Below, piece after piece: positions 33,091 to 42,199 of a stretch of 64,000 bases of DNA; position 1 is the first letter of the stretch; each line of letters begins with the position of its first letter. The notes below the pieces were generated by a model. It did no database searches. It was given only the letters and a program-made list of their open reading frames with translations, and had not been told where the DNA came from. Source of the DNA: JBMOPD01 sp049323615 (GTDB lineage Bacteria > Bacillota > Desulfotomaculia > Desulfotomaculales > Desulfocucumaceae); assembly GCA_049323615.1 (NCBI GenBank), contig JBMOPD010000011.1:27347-91346 (forward strand). The letters are read 5' to 3'. The position numbers and the translations under genes were made by a program.

Positions 33091-34743
33091 ATGAACAGTG
33101 ACAAAATCAAAAAAGGGTTTGAGAAAACCGGTCAACTGGCGTTACTGCATGCCACCGGCGTTACCAGGGGGGCCTTTAAAAAACCTTTTATCGGTATTGC
33201 CAGCAGTTTTACCGACCTGGTGCCCGGACACGCTGATATGCGCAGCCTTGAGAGATATATCGAGAAGGGTATTCATTCGGGTGGCGGATACGCCTTTATT
33301 TTAGGCATACCGGCGGTTTGTGACGGTATTACCATGGGTCACACCGGAATGCATTACTCGCTGCCTTCCCGCGAGTTAATTGCCGATTCCATTGAGTCGG
33401 TGGCGGTGGCACACGCGCTGGACGGGCTTGTTTTGCTGACAAATTGCGATAAGATTACCCCCGGAATGGTTATGGCAGCGGCGAGGTTGGATATACCCGC
33501 CATTATAGTAACCGCAGGGCCGATGCTGGCAGGGCGGTACAAGGGTGAGAAACTAACCCTGGTCAAGAACGCCTTTGAAGCCGTTGGGGCTTATCGGGCC
33601 GGAAAGATAAACGACGAGGAGTTGGCGTGTTTCCAAATGGAGGCATGCCCAGGGGTCGGGTCGTGTCAGGGATTGTATACGGCCAATACGATGGCCTGTT
33701 TATGCGAGGCCATGGGGATTTCCCTGCCGGGCTGCGGCACATCCCTTGCAGTTTCGGCCAAGAAGAAGCGCATTGCATTTGAAAGCGGGGAAAAGATTGT
33801 TGAATTGGTAAAAAGAGGTTTATCGGCAAGAAAAATACTAACTAAAGCTGCCCTGGAAAATGCCATATATGTGGATATGGCTCTTGGCGGGTCAACCAAT
33901 ACGGTGCTGCACCTGCCGGCAATTGCCTACGAGGCTGGAATTGAACTGACCTACGGTGATTTTATCGGTATCAATGCCAGGGCGCCTTATCTTAGCGCCA
34001 TTCAGCCTTCCGGTGATTATACCATGGAGGATCTGGAATATGCCGGCGGTATACCTGCCGTAATGAAAGTTATCAAGCCGCTGTTGCAGGATAATATTAC
34101 CGTTTCTGGAATAACAGTACTGGAGTTGGCTGATGAGGGCTTAGTCAGCGACCAGAAGGTAATCAGGCCACTGGAAGATCCAATCAGCCCCGAAGGCGGC
34201 ATTGCCATATTATTTGGCAACCTGGCGCCCGAGGGTGCGGTGGTTAAAGCATCGGCAATGAGTGAAAATATGCGAAAATTCAAAGGTAAGGCAAGGGTCT
34301 TTAATTCGGAAGAGGAGGCCATGAAAGAAATTTTGGATGGCGGTATCAAGCCTGGTGATTTTATTGTTATAAGATACGAAGGCCCCAAGGGAGGACCGGG
34401 TATGCGGGAAATGTTATCGCCAACCTCAGCCCTGGTCGGACTGGGCTTGCGGGACGAGGTGGCCCTGCTTACAGACGGAAGATTTTCCGGCGGTACCCGC
34501 GGTAACTGCATTGGTCACGTGTCGCCGGAGGCTTACGACGGTGGTCCGATAGCATTGGTCCGGGATGGCGATTTGATTGAATATGATCTGGAAAAAAGAA
34601 CTCTGAACCTGCTGGTAGATGATCAGTCTCTGGATATTAGAAAGAAGGAGTGGAAGTGTCCCGGCCCCAAGATTAAAACGGGATACCTGTCCAAATACAT
34701 CAAACTGGTTTCTTCAAGTAAAGAAGGGGCTGTCTGCAGGTAA
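33091..34743 (+). CDS. IlvD/Edd family dehydratase, second copy
   Basis: A 550-residue dehydratase related to dihydroxy-acid dehydratase. It has SSFTDLVPGHADM near residue 40 and cluster cysteines in LLTNCDKITPGM and ACPGVGSCQGLYTANTMA. The C-terminal KGGPGMREMLSPTSALVGLGL, DGRFSGGTRG and GHVSPEAYDGGPIALV are family hallmarks. It differs clearly from the ilvD at 52.2-53.9 kb (VTRGAFKKPFIGI at the start, a shorter C-terminus). It lies alone among remnants and REP-like repeats, and its third codon positions look more AT-rich than neighbouring genes. It may act on a sugar acid or other dihydroxy acid rather than in valine/isoleucine synthesis. ATG 33091 follows AGGAG by nine bases. Confidence 0.88.
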   Translation: MNSDKIKKGFEKTGQLALLHATGVTRGAFKKPFIGIASSFTDLVPGHADMRSLERYIEKGIHSGGGYAFILGIPAVCDGITMGHTGMHYSLPSRELIADSIESVAVAHALDGLVLLTNCDKITPGMVMAAARLDIPAIIVTAGPMLAGRYKGEKLTLVKNAFEAVGAYRAGKINDEELACFQMEACPGVGSCQGLYTANTMACLCEAMGISLPGCGTSLAVSAKKKRIAFESGEKIVELVKRGLSARKILTKAALENAIYVDMALGGSTNTVLHLPAIAYEAGIELTYGDFIGINARAPYLSAIQPSGDYTMEDLEYAGGIPAVMKVIKPLLQDNITVSGITVLELADEGLVSDQKVIRPLEDPISPEGGIAILFGNLAPEGAVVKASAMSENMRKFKGKARVFNSEEEAMKEILDGGIKPGDFIVIRYEGPKGGPGMREMLSPTSALVGLGLRDEVALLTDGRFSGGTRGNCIGHVSPEAYDGGPIALVRDGDLIEYDLEKRTLNLLVDDQSLDIRKKEWKCPGPKIKTGYLSKYIKLVSSSKEGAVCR

Positions 34744-34814
34744 AAACGCCGAACTATGTCAGATCGCGGCCTTAAATCGGGTGATATGGAGTAGAAATAT
34801 GTTTTGGATTTGAT

Positions 34815-35056
34815 TCACTCCATCACGGGCAGAATGCTATCCTGTTCCACCCTTTTGCGGCGGGATAACATGGCCTGCAATAAAGGCTGCCATGCCTCGT
34901 ACGAAGGGTTCGACATCAGCCTGCGCAGCTTGGCCGCATAATCATCGCCGAAGGGAATACCTGTGTTAAGGTTGCGCTTATAGGTTTGAACGTCCATCAA
35001 ATAGGGCTTCAGTCCAGTAAAAAAGTTGCGCTTGATGTACTCAAGGAAATAGTGGG
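34815..35056 (-). pseudogene. C-terminal gene remnant of unknown family
   Basis: The minus-strand frame is open from a stop at 35057-35059 to the stop at 34815 (about 79 codons) and reads as plausible protein throughout (HYFLEYIKRNFFTGLKPYLM, then NLNTGIPFGDDYAAKLRRLM). The open frame begins inside a REP-like arm (GTGGGGTCAGGC), so the upstream part of the gene appears to have been replaced by that repeat. I do not recognise the family. An internal ATG at 34998 gives a 61-residue ORF, but no ribosome site supports it. Confidence 0.45.
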
Positions 35057-35070
35057 GTCAGGCCCTTAAC
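35051..35070 (+). repeat. REP-like arm next to the transposase remnant
   Basis: GTGGGGTCAGGCCCTTAACT, related to the arms at 30719 and 36261. It lies 15 bp beyond the 3' end of the Y1-transposase pseudogene and marks the break in the neighbouring gene remnant. Confidence 0.5.
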
Positions 35071-35084
35071 TTATTAACTTATTA

Positions 35085-35544
35085 CTACTTCCCGTTAATA
35101 TATTTGAAAACTGCCACCGGCGAAACCCCTATGTAACCTGCTATTTCCCTTAATGAATACCCATGGGACAATGCTGCTTTTGCATAGAGCGTTTTTACCG
35201 GTGTTAGCTTTCTCATCCTCGATCCTCTTTTTATAATCTCAAATTCCTCCTGGCTTGCGCCGGTTTCTTTCAGTATTTCATCCAACGGCTTCCTGCTTTC
35301 GTTAGTTTTTTCGTTGGATTCAGGTCTTCTTTGACTTCTTTTTCTGCTGTTTTAATTTCTTCAAGGCCGGGATCATCTTCCTGGTCCATTAGTTGGCAAT
35401 ATTTCTTGAAAGACTTATTTCTGTCCGCAGATAACATCCCCAGCAATAACCCTGTCTCTATAAAACCAGGCTCTGTCTTCCCGTAGTACAGGTCACTTGA
35501 CCAGGGGTATTCACTTGCAGGCCCCCATTGTTCTATGCCGCTTC
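35085..35544 (-). pseudogene. REP-associated tyrosine (Y1) transposase, frameshifted 3' fragment
   Basis: Two overlapping minus-strand frames together give the C-terminal part of an IS200-like/RAYT transposase. The first frame contains the conserved SEYPWSSDLYYG box and the GLLLGMLSADRNKSFKKY segment, then ends at TGA. The second frame (shift near 35290-35305) continues with KRGSRMRKLTPVKTLYAKAA and a helix-turn-helix, YSLREIAGYIGVSPVAVFKY, ending at 35085. The catalytic N-terminal part with the HUH and tyrosine motifs is missing; the HAD gene lies where it would be. It is therefore inactive. REP-like arms lie on both sides. Confidence 0.75.
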
Positions 35545-36198
35545 TCAGGAAAGAATCTCCAGCAAATCCACAGGCTTTTCTATAATAATCTTCGCCCCGT
35601 TTGTCTCAAGCTCTTCTGCCGTCCGGAACCCCCAGAGTACCCCCACCGGGTACATTCCGGCGGCTTTGGCCGTTTTCATATCGGTGCCGGTGTCTCCCAG
35701 GTACAGAAATTCCTCAGGTGGTATGGAAAGTTGTCTGGCAATTTCCAGGGCACCTGCGGGATCAGGTTTTTGGGGAACAGAGGGCCTTGCTCCCAACACC
35801 GGCTCAAAAGGCCATCGGGGCAGTAGACCGGCTACCATTATTTTAGTGAAGTCGTCCGGTTTGTTTGACAGCACGGACAGTTTACTGCCCCGGGCAACAA
35901 GGGCATCCAGCAGTTCCGGCACGCCCTCATAGGGACGGGTATTATTTAGCCACCGCATCCCGTATTCCTTGCGCATGGCAGACACACAGCCGTAAACTGT
36001 TTCCGGGTCCTGGCGGCCTTCGGGAAGAACGCGTCGCGCAAGTGCCTCCACCCCGTCCCCTACGAAACTCTTGTAAGCCTCCACGGGATGTATCGGGAAA
36101 TTGTAGTACCGCAACACCGAATTCATGGATTCAGCAATGTCCTGGATGGTATCCAGAAGGGTTCCGTCCAGGTCGAATATAACCGCTTTATATTTCAC
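35545..36198 (-). CDS. HAD family hydrolase, phosphoglycolate phosphatase-like
   Basis: A 217-residue HAD phosphatase of the Gph type. Motif I is VIFDLDGTLLDT with both aspartates, motif II is LSVLSNKP, and motifs III/IV are the KPDPAGAL lysine and YLGDTGTDMKTAKAAG. The helical cap domain (~16-80) is typical. It probably dephosphorylates a small phosphate ester such as 2-phosphoglycolate. I chose GTG 36198, which starts directly before the domain (VKYKAVIFDLDGTL) and lies after GGGGGAG; the frame extends to 36252. The gene's last bases adjoin the transposase remnant. Confidence 0.9.
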   Translation of the reverse strand: MKYKAVIFDLDGTLLDTIQDIAESMNSVLRYYNFPIHPVEAYKSFVGDGVEALARRVLPEGRQDPETVYGCVSAMRKEYGMRWLNNTRPYEGVPELLDALVARGSKLSVLSNKPDDFTKIMVAGLLPRWPFEPVLGARPSVPQKPDPAGALEIARQLSIPPEEFLYLGDTGTDMKTAKAAGMYPVGVLWGFRTAEELETNGAKIIIEKPVDLLEILS

Positions 36199-36260
36199 GC
36201 CTTGTACCACTCCCCCGGTTAAAATGATTAGCCTGTGGCTCAAAAAACGCACAGAGGTAC

Positions 36261-36280
36261 AATGAGGTCAGCCCGTAACT
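36261..36280 (+). repeat. REP-like arm upstream of the HAD gene
   Basis: AATGAGGTCAGCCCGTAACT resembles the arm at 35051 with changes. The 347-bp gap 36199-36545 holds this, the glmS terminator and low-complexity text such as tctgtctcctg repeats at ~36490-36520; I see no gene in it. Confidence 0.4.
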
Positions 36281-36371
36281 TTTAATCTTTTTTCAATCTT
36301 ATCCCACTGTAATTGTACTGGAAGTTATATTCCTTTTTTTTCTTTTACAAGCGATATATTCCTGCTGATAC

Positions 36372-36409
36372 AAAAAATAAAACCACCCTCCGGACACCGG
36401 AAGGGTGGT
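36372..36409 (-). terminator. Rho-independent terminator of glmS
   Basis: On the minus strand, ACCACCCTTCCGG and CCGGAGGGTGGT pair with a one-base bulge and run into TTTTATTTTTTG, about 135 bp after the glmS stop. No better candidate lies closer. Confidence 0.75.
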
Positions 36410-36545
36410 AACTAATTCCTTGTGCCCTCTCTGTGAGCCCTGTGCTCTCTGTGACTTAACAGGACACAGCGGCGGGTGGCAAAAACACTTCTGTCTCCTG
36501 TATTCTGTCTCCTGTCTCCCGACCGGAGGTACAACCCCCAAGCCC

Positions 36546-38375
<1,830 letters not shown>

Positions 38376-38443
38376 TTTTAAAACCTCCCGTAATTGCCCG
38401 TCGGTCGGGGCTGATATCCCTGAAATGCCCTGAAAACAAACAG

Positions 38444-38469
38444 GCCGCGGGCAATACCCGGCCCGCGGC
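38444..38469 (-). promoter_or_regulatory. Hairpin between glmS ribozyme and glmS, possible attenuator
   Basis: On the minus strand, GCCGCGGG and CCCGCGGC pair across ten bases and are followed by CTGTTTGTTTTC. The T-rich tail makes partial termination possible between ribozyme and gene. It may instead shield or stabilise the message. Confidence 0.45.
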
Positions 38470-38484
38470 AAAAAACGCATGGCT

Positions 38485-38640
38485 ATGCCTGTCTGCCACC
38501 CGGGACACTTTTGTCCCGGCGGTCGCCCGCCGGTTTTGTATGTCCTTGACGGTGGTGGCCCACCGGGGAGCACCCGCCGAAAAATTCGATTAACTCCCCC
38601 CTCGTCAACCCGAAAAACGGAGATTCGGGTTCTGGCGCTT
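38485..38640 (-). ncRNA. glmS ribozyme/riboswitch (glucosamine-6-phosphate responsive)
   Basis: On the minus strand the leader shows the conserved blocks of this ribozyme in order: AAGCGCCAGAAC at the cleavage site, GACGAGG, then ATCGAATTTTTCGGCGG, GGTGCTCCCCGG, CCACCACC and CAAGGACAT. A GC-rich P3/P4-type region follows to about 38485. The RNA cuts itself just before GCGCC when glucosamine-6-phosphate binds, and the message is then degraded. It lies about 110 bp upstream of the glmS start. The 3' limit is approximate. Confidence 0.92.
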
Positions 38641-38723
38641 ATGATTCAGTTGTCGCAGCAGCCGACCGCACCACCTCCCCCGGCGGATGCCGCCGTAAAA
38701 TGTTTTTTGGTGACGCCGGTACG

Positions 38724-38751
38724 TTCATACTATCGTTAATTTACTATTCAA
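38724..38751 (-). promoter_or_regulatory. Candidate glmS promoter
   Basis: TTGAAT (38746-38751), 16 bp and TATGAA (38724-38729), read on the minus strand, lie ~85 bp upstream of the ribozyme. A start here would give glmS its own transcript apart from glmM. The boxes are imperfect. Confidence 0.35.
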
Positions 38752-38786
38752 CCCGAATGCTGTAGATACCTTTTTTTACAATCAGT

Positions 38787-40121
38787 TTATGCTAGCTTTT
38801 TCACCACTGTGACAATTTTTTCCACCAGGCTGCGCAGAGTTTCGATATCCCTTCCCTCGGCCATCACCCGCACCAGGGGCTCGGTGCCCGAAGGCCTTAC
38901 CAGCACCCTGCCCTGCCCGGCCAGCCTTTCCTCGGCCATGCGTACGGCATCCATAAGCAGGGGACTCTCCATTACCCCGTTTTTGTTTTCCACCCTGACG
39001 TTTTCCAGGATCTGCGGCAGCTTCTCCATCTGGGCGGCAAGCCGGGCCAGGGGTTTGCCCTCGTCTTTGATCACCGACAGCAGCTTGAGGGCGGTAAGCA
39101 GGCCGTCGCCGGTGGTGCTGTGGTTGAGGAACAAAATGTGCCCGCTCTGTTCCCCGCCGAAGGTGGCGCCGCACTGCAGGCATTCCTCCAGCACGTAGCG
39201 GTCCCCCACCTTTGTCTCTCTAACGTTGATGCCGCTCTCCCGCAGGGCCAGGTGCAGCCCCATGTTGCTCATCACGGTGGTCACCACCGTGTTCCGGTCC
39301 AGCTCTCCCCTGGCCTTCAGGTGGCGGGCGCAGATCACCATGATGTGATCTCCGTCCACTATCCTGCCTTCCGCGTCCACGGCCAGCACCCTGTCGGCGT
39401 CCCCGTCGTGGGCCAGGCCCAGGTCGGCTCCCACCCCGACCACCTTTTCCTGCAGGGCGCCGAGACTGGTGGAGCCGCACCCCTGGTTGATGTTCAAACC
39501 GTCCGGGTGGTTGAATATGGGTATTACCCGCACTCCCAGTTCCTCCAGCACCCGCGGGGCCACCTTGAAGGCCGACCCGTTGGCGCAGTCCACCACCACG
39601 GTGAGCCCCGTCAGGTCCGCCGGCACCGACTGCTTTAAAAAGTTCACATAGCGGTCGGCGGCGTCGGTGACATCGATGCAGCGCCCCACACCGGCCCCGT
39701 CGGGAAATGAAATGGGGGCGGGATCTTCTATCAATGCTTCTATTTCATCCTCGGTCTGGTCGGGGAGCTTGTAGCCGCTGGGGCCGAAGTATTTTATCCC
39801 GTTGTCCCGGGCCGGGTTGTGGGAAGCCGAAATGACCACCCCGCCGCTGGCTCCCAGTTCCCTGGTCAGGTAGGCCACCGCCGGCGTGGGCAGTATGCCC
39901 ACCCTGAGCACGTCAACCCCCACCGAGCAAATTCCCGCCACCAGCGCCGCCTCCAGCATATCCCCGGAAATACGGGTATCACGGCCGATTACAATGCGGG
40001 CCCCGGCCTGTCCCCGGGCCAGCACGAAGGCCCCGCAGCGCCCTATTTTCATGGCCAGGTCGGGTGTGAGATCCCTGTTGGCCACCCCGCGCACTCCGTC
40101 TGTTCCGAACAAAACACCCAT
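38787..40121 (-). CDS. glmM: Phosphoglucosamine mutase
   Basis: A 444-residue alpha-D-phosphohexomutase that converts glucosamine-6-phosphate to glucosamine-1-phosphate. It starts MGVLFGTDGVRGVAN. The active serine that is phosphorylated lies in GVVISASHNPARDNGIKYFG (~100), the metal loop is LAHDGDADRV, the sugar loop is FGGEQSGH, and the phosphate-binding loop is VRPSGTEPLVRVM. All are intact. It follows cdaR on the same strand (264-bp gap) and precedes glmS. The cdaA-cdaR-glmM-glmS order is a known arrangement in Gram-positive bacteria, where GlmM and CdaR modulate CdaA. Confidence 0.97.
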   Translation of the reverse strand: MGVLFGTDGVRGVANRDLTPDLAMKIGRCGAFVLARGQAGARIVIGRDTRISGDMLEAALVAGICSVGVDVLRVGILPTPAVAYLTRELGASGGVVISASHNPARDNGIKYFGPSGYKLPDQTEDEIEALIEDPAPISFPDGAGVGRCIDVTDAADRYVNFLKQSVPADLTGLTVVVDCANGSAFKVAPRVLEELGVRVIPIFNHPDGLNINQGCGSTSLGALQEKVVGVGADLGLAHDGDADRVLAVDAEGRIVDGDHIMVICARHLKARGELDRNTVVTTVMSNMGLHLALRESGINVRETKVGDRYVLEECLQCGATFGGEQSGHILFLNHSTTGDGLLTALKLLSVIKDEGKPLARLAAQMEKLPQILENVRVENKNGVMESPLLMDAVRMAEERLAGQGRVLVRPSGTEPLVRVMAEGRDIETLRSLVEKIVTVVKKLA

Positions 40122-40241
40122 TCCGCTCGCATCCTCCAGCCGTTACTTGCCTGGGACAAACCAAGAATATTATATCTTTAGCCGGAAAGAGTGTCAATTG
40201 AGCCGACGTTCGCAGAAAAACCGGGAATCAACCACCATGCC

Positions 40242-40275
40242 TATTCTGGATTCTGGATTCTGGATTCCTTCAGTT
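40242..40275. repeat. Short low-complexity repeat (ttctggattctgga)
   Basis: Tandem attctgg units lie in the 264-bp gap between cdaR and glmM. They are the reverse complement of the ccagaat/cagaattcagaat units found in repeat copies A and B and at 59533-59570. No gene is seen in the gap. Confidence 0.6.
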
Positions 40276-40385
40276 GTTTCCCGGCTGTCATTAATAAATA
40301 ATATGAAGCCCGGTTCTCTGTTGTCATTGGCCGGGCCATGTAAATAATTGATCGGCAAACATTTTTAACCTTTTTTATCACTTCA

Positions 40386-41327
40386 TCACTGCGGGGGAGC
40401 GGGCGTCCCGGTCCCGGGGGACTGGGCCTTCTTCTTTTTAAGGTGCACCGTGACCTCCACAGTGGCCGGTTTAACCTCTACGGCGCCGGGAGGGGGGCTG
40501 ACACCTATCTTGACCTTGACATCCCGGTCCGCACCCCTGATATCGATTGTTTCGGTTTCCACCAGGTTTGTTCCGGCCAGCATCGCCGGTGGCGCCACCA
40601 CCTGGACGTTGGCGGGATTGACGGTAAAACCGGAAATTTCATAATCCCCGGCGGGGTCACCGGTGGTTTTAGCCCGCACCATTACTGTTTTCGAGGGCAT
40701 CGGGGTAACCGGCACGGTGACCTTGACAAACTGCGGGGTAACGGTAACGTCTTTTTGGCCGGAGTTTACCGGCACTGTCTGTTCCACCACCCCGGTGGCC
40801 GACTCGATATCCACCGTGACCTTTATCTGGTCAATGGCGCCGACTCTGCTCCTGGGACCCTTGGCCTTCACTTTTGCCGGCTGGATTACCGGCTCCAGGA
40901 TGGTGTAACCCCTGGCGGGATTGCCCTTGAAGCTGGCAACCACCGCGATTTCCTGCTCCACTATTCTGTCCGCCACTACGTTAACGCTTCTGGGAGTGAC
41001 CTGGGTTACCTGAATCCCTGAAGGCGCCGTAACCTTCACGGGAATATTCTGCTCCCCTTCGGCAACTGCGGACAGGTCCACCACTGCGTGAAAATCTGCC
41101 GGTGTGAGGGCGATCACCTGGGTCCTGGGTCCCTGCACCCTTATGCTGACACTGGACGGGATATCGCTGACCATCATCTGGTCGGGTTTGCCGAACTGTT
41201 TGAGGGGTATACTCAATATCTGATCGTTTACCGGGTTTTTCTCGTTGGTGGCGTAAATCCAGAGGAGAAAAGCCAGCAGTACCGAAAGAATCCTTAATGA
41301 CATGTTACGCCACTCAATGCGGGCCAT
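40386..41327 (-). CDS. cdaR: CdaR, YbbR-domain regulator of diadenylate cyclase
   Basis: A 313-residue protein with one N-terminal membrane anchor (MSLRILSVLLAFLLWIYATN at ~9-28) and an extracytoplasmic part of about three to four YbbR beta repeats, each around VTPRSVNVVADRIVEQEI-like text (~30-295). It ends in a lysine- and proline-rich tail. CdaR binds CdaA and adjusts c-di-AMP synthesis. The ATG 41327 lies after GGAGGTGA; the frame runs on to 41441 inside cdaA but without a ribosome site. It starts four bases after the cdaA stop, so the two are coupled. Confidence 0.93.
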   Translation of the reverse strand: MARIEWRNMSLRILSVLLAFLLWIYATNEKNPVNDQILSIPLKQFGKPDQMMVSDIPSSVSIRVQGPRTQVIALTPADFHAVVDLSAVAEGEQNIPVKVTAPSGIQVTQVTPRSVNVVADRIVEQEIAVVASFKGNPARGYTILEPVIQPAKVKAKGPRSRVGAIDQIKVTVDIESATGVVEQTVPVNSGQKDVTVTPQFVKVTVPVTPMPSKTVMVRAKTTGDPAGDYEISGFTVNPANVQVVAPPAMLAGTNLVETETIDIRGADRDVKVKIGVSPPPGAVEVKPATVEVTVHLKKKKAQSPGTGTPAPPQ

Positions 41328-41331
41328 TGTC

Positions 41332-42159
41332 TCACCTCCGCTGCCACAAAGCGGCCAGCGCATTCCCCTGCCTCCTGGGCTGCAGCGCGCCCGACAGCCT
41401 GTCGGCCAGGGTCTTTTCGTCCAGCCTCCTGGCCAGCACACCCTCCACTGCCAGGGAAATGGCGCCGGTCTCCTCGGATACGATGACCGACAGGGCGTCC
41501 GATTCTTCGGTTATGCCTATCCCGGCCCGGTGCCTGGTGCCCAGGCCCTTGCCCGGATTCCCCCGGGTAAGGGGCAGTACGCTGGCAGCCGCCATGATGC
41601 GGTCCCCCCGGATGATTACCGCCCCGTCATGTAGAGGGGTACGGGGTATGAATATGTTCACCAGCAGCTCGGCCGATACATGCCCGCCCACCTTCACGCC
41701 GGTATCGATATATTCCTCCAGGCCGGTGATCCTCTCTATCACTATCAGGGCCCCTATTTTCTGCCTGGACATTATCCCGGCCGCCCGCACTATCTCGCCC
41801 ACCAGCAGGTCCCGCTCGGCCTCCCCCATATTGGTGAACTGGCGGATAAAGTACCTGCCCCCGCCTATTTTTTCCAGCGCCCGCCTCAGTTCCGGCTGGA
41901 ACACAATGGGCAGGGCCACCACCAGGGCGGTCATGGCCTGCTTTAAAAGCCACTGCAGGGTGTAGAGCTGCAGGAGGCTGCTTACGGCGGTGGCCATCAC
42001 CAGCACGGCCAAGCCCTTGAGCAGCTGAACGGCCCTGGTGCCCCTGATCAGCAGCATCAACCTGTACAGTACAAAGGCTACGATGGCTATGTCGATTATG
42101 CTGGTCAGGCTGAAAATATCCAGCAGGTTGAAATTCAGGGCCTTTAACCACTCCGGCAA
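41332..42159 (-). CDS. cdaA: Diadenylate cyclase CdaA (c-di-AMP synthase)
   Basis: A 275-residue membrane enzyme. Three N-terminal hydrophobic segments (~12-85) precede a DAC domain (~90-250). The catalytic motifs LHDGAVIIRGDRI and GTRHRAGIGITEESDAL are intact. It joins two ATP into c-di-AMP, a signal for potassium balance and cell-wall stress in Firmicutes. The start is TTG 42159 behind GGGGTGAGAG. It follows cimA by 40 bp on the same strand, so cdaA may also be read from the amino-acid operon. A broken TrkH-type gene, a typical c-di-AMP target family, is at 14.7 kb. Confidence 0.95.
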   Translation of the reverse strand: MPEWLKALNFNLLDIFSLTSIIDIAIVAFVLYRLMLLIRGTRAVQLLKGLAVLVMATAVSSLLQLYTLQWLLKQAMTALVVALPIVFQPELRRALEKIGGGRYFIRQFTNMGEAERDLLVGEIVRAAGIMSRQKIGALIVIERITGLEEYIDTGVKVGGHVSAELLVNIFIPRTPLHDGAVIIRGDRIMAAASVLPLTRGNPGKGLGTRHRAGIGITEESDALSVIVSEETGAISLAVEGVLARRLDEKTLADRLSGALQPRRQGNALAALWQRR

Positions 42160-42199
42160 GCTCTCTCACCCCCACTCCGTCATACGGGTTATAGTTTTT

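Noticed and set aside
38395..38573. N-terminal extension of GlmS in the open frame to 38573
   Set aside because: GlmS needs Cys as residue 2 after Met removal, and the extension overlaps the attenuator hairpin and runs into the 3' part of the ribozyme.
40242..40275. Tandem attctgg units as a possible CRISPR array
   Set aside because: The units are 7 bp and directly adjacent, without spacers or cas genes; they belong to a low-complexity repeat seen elsewhere in the window.
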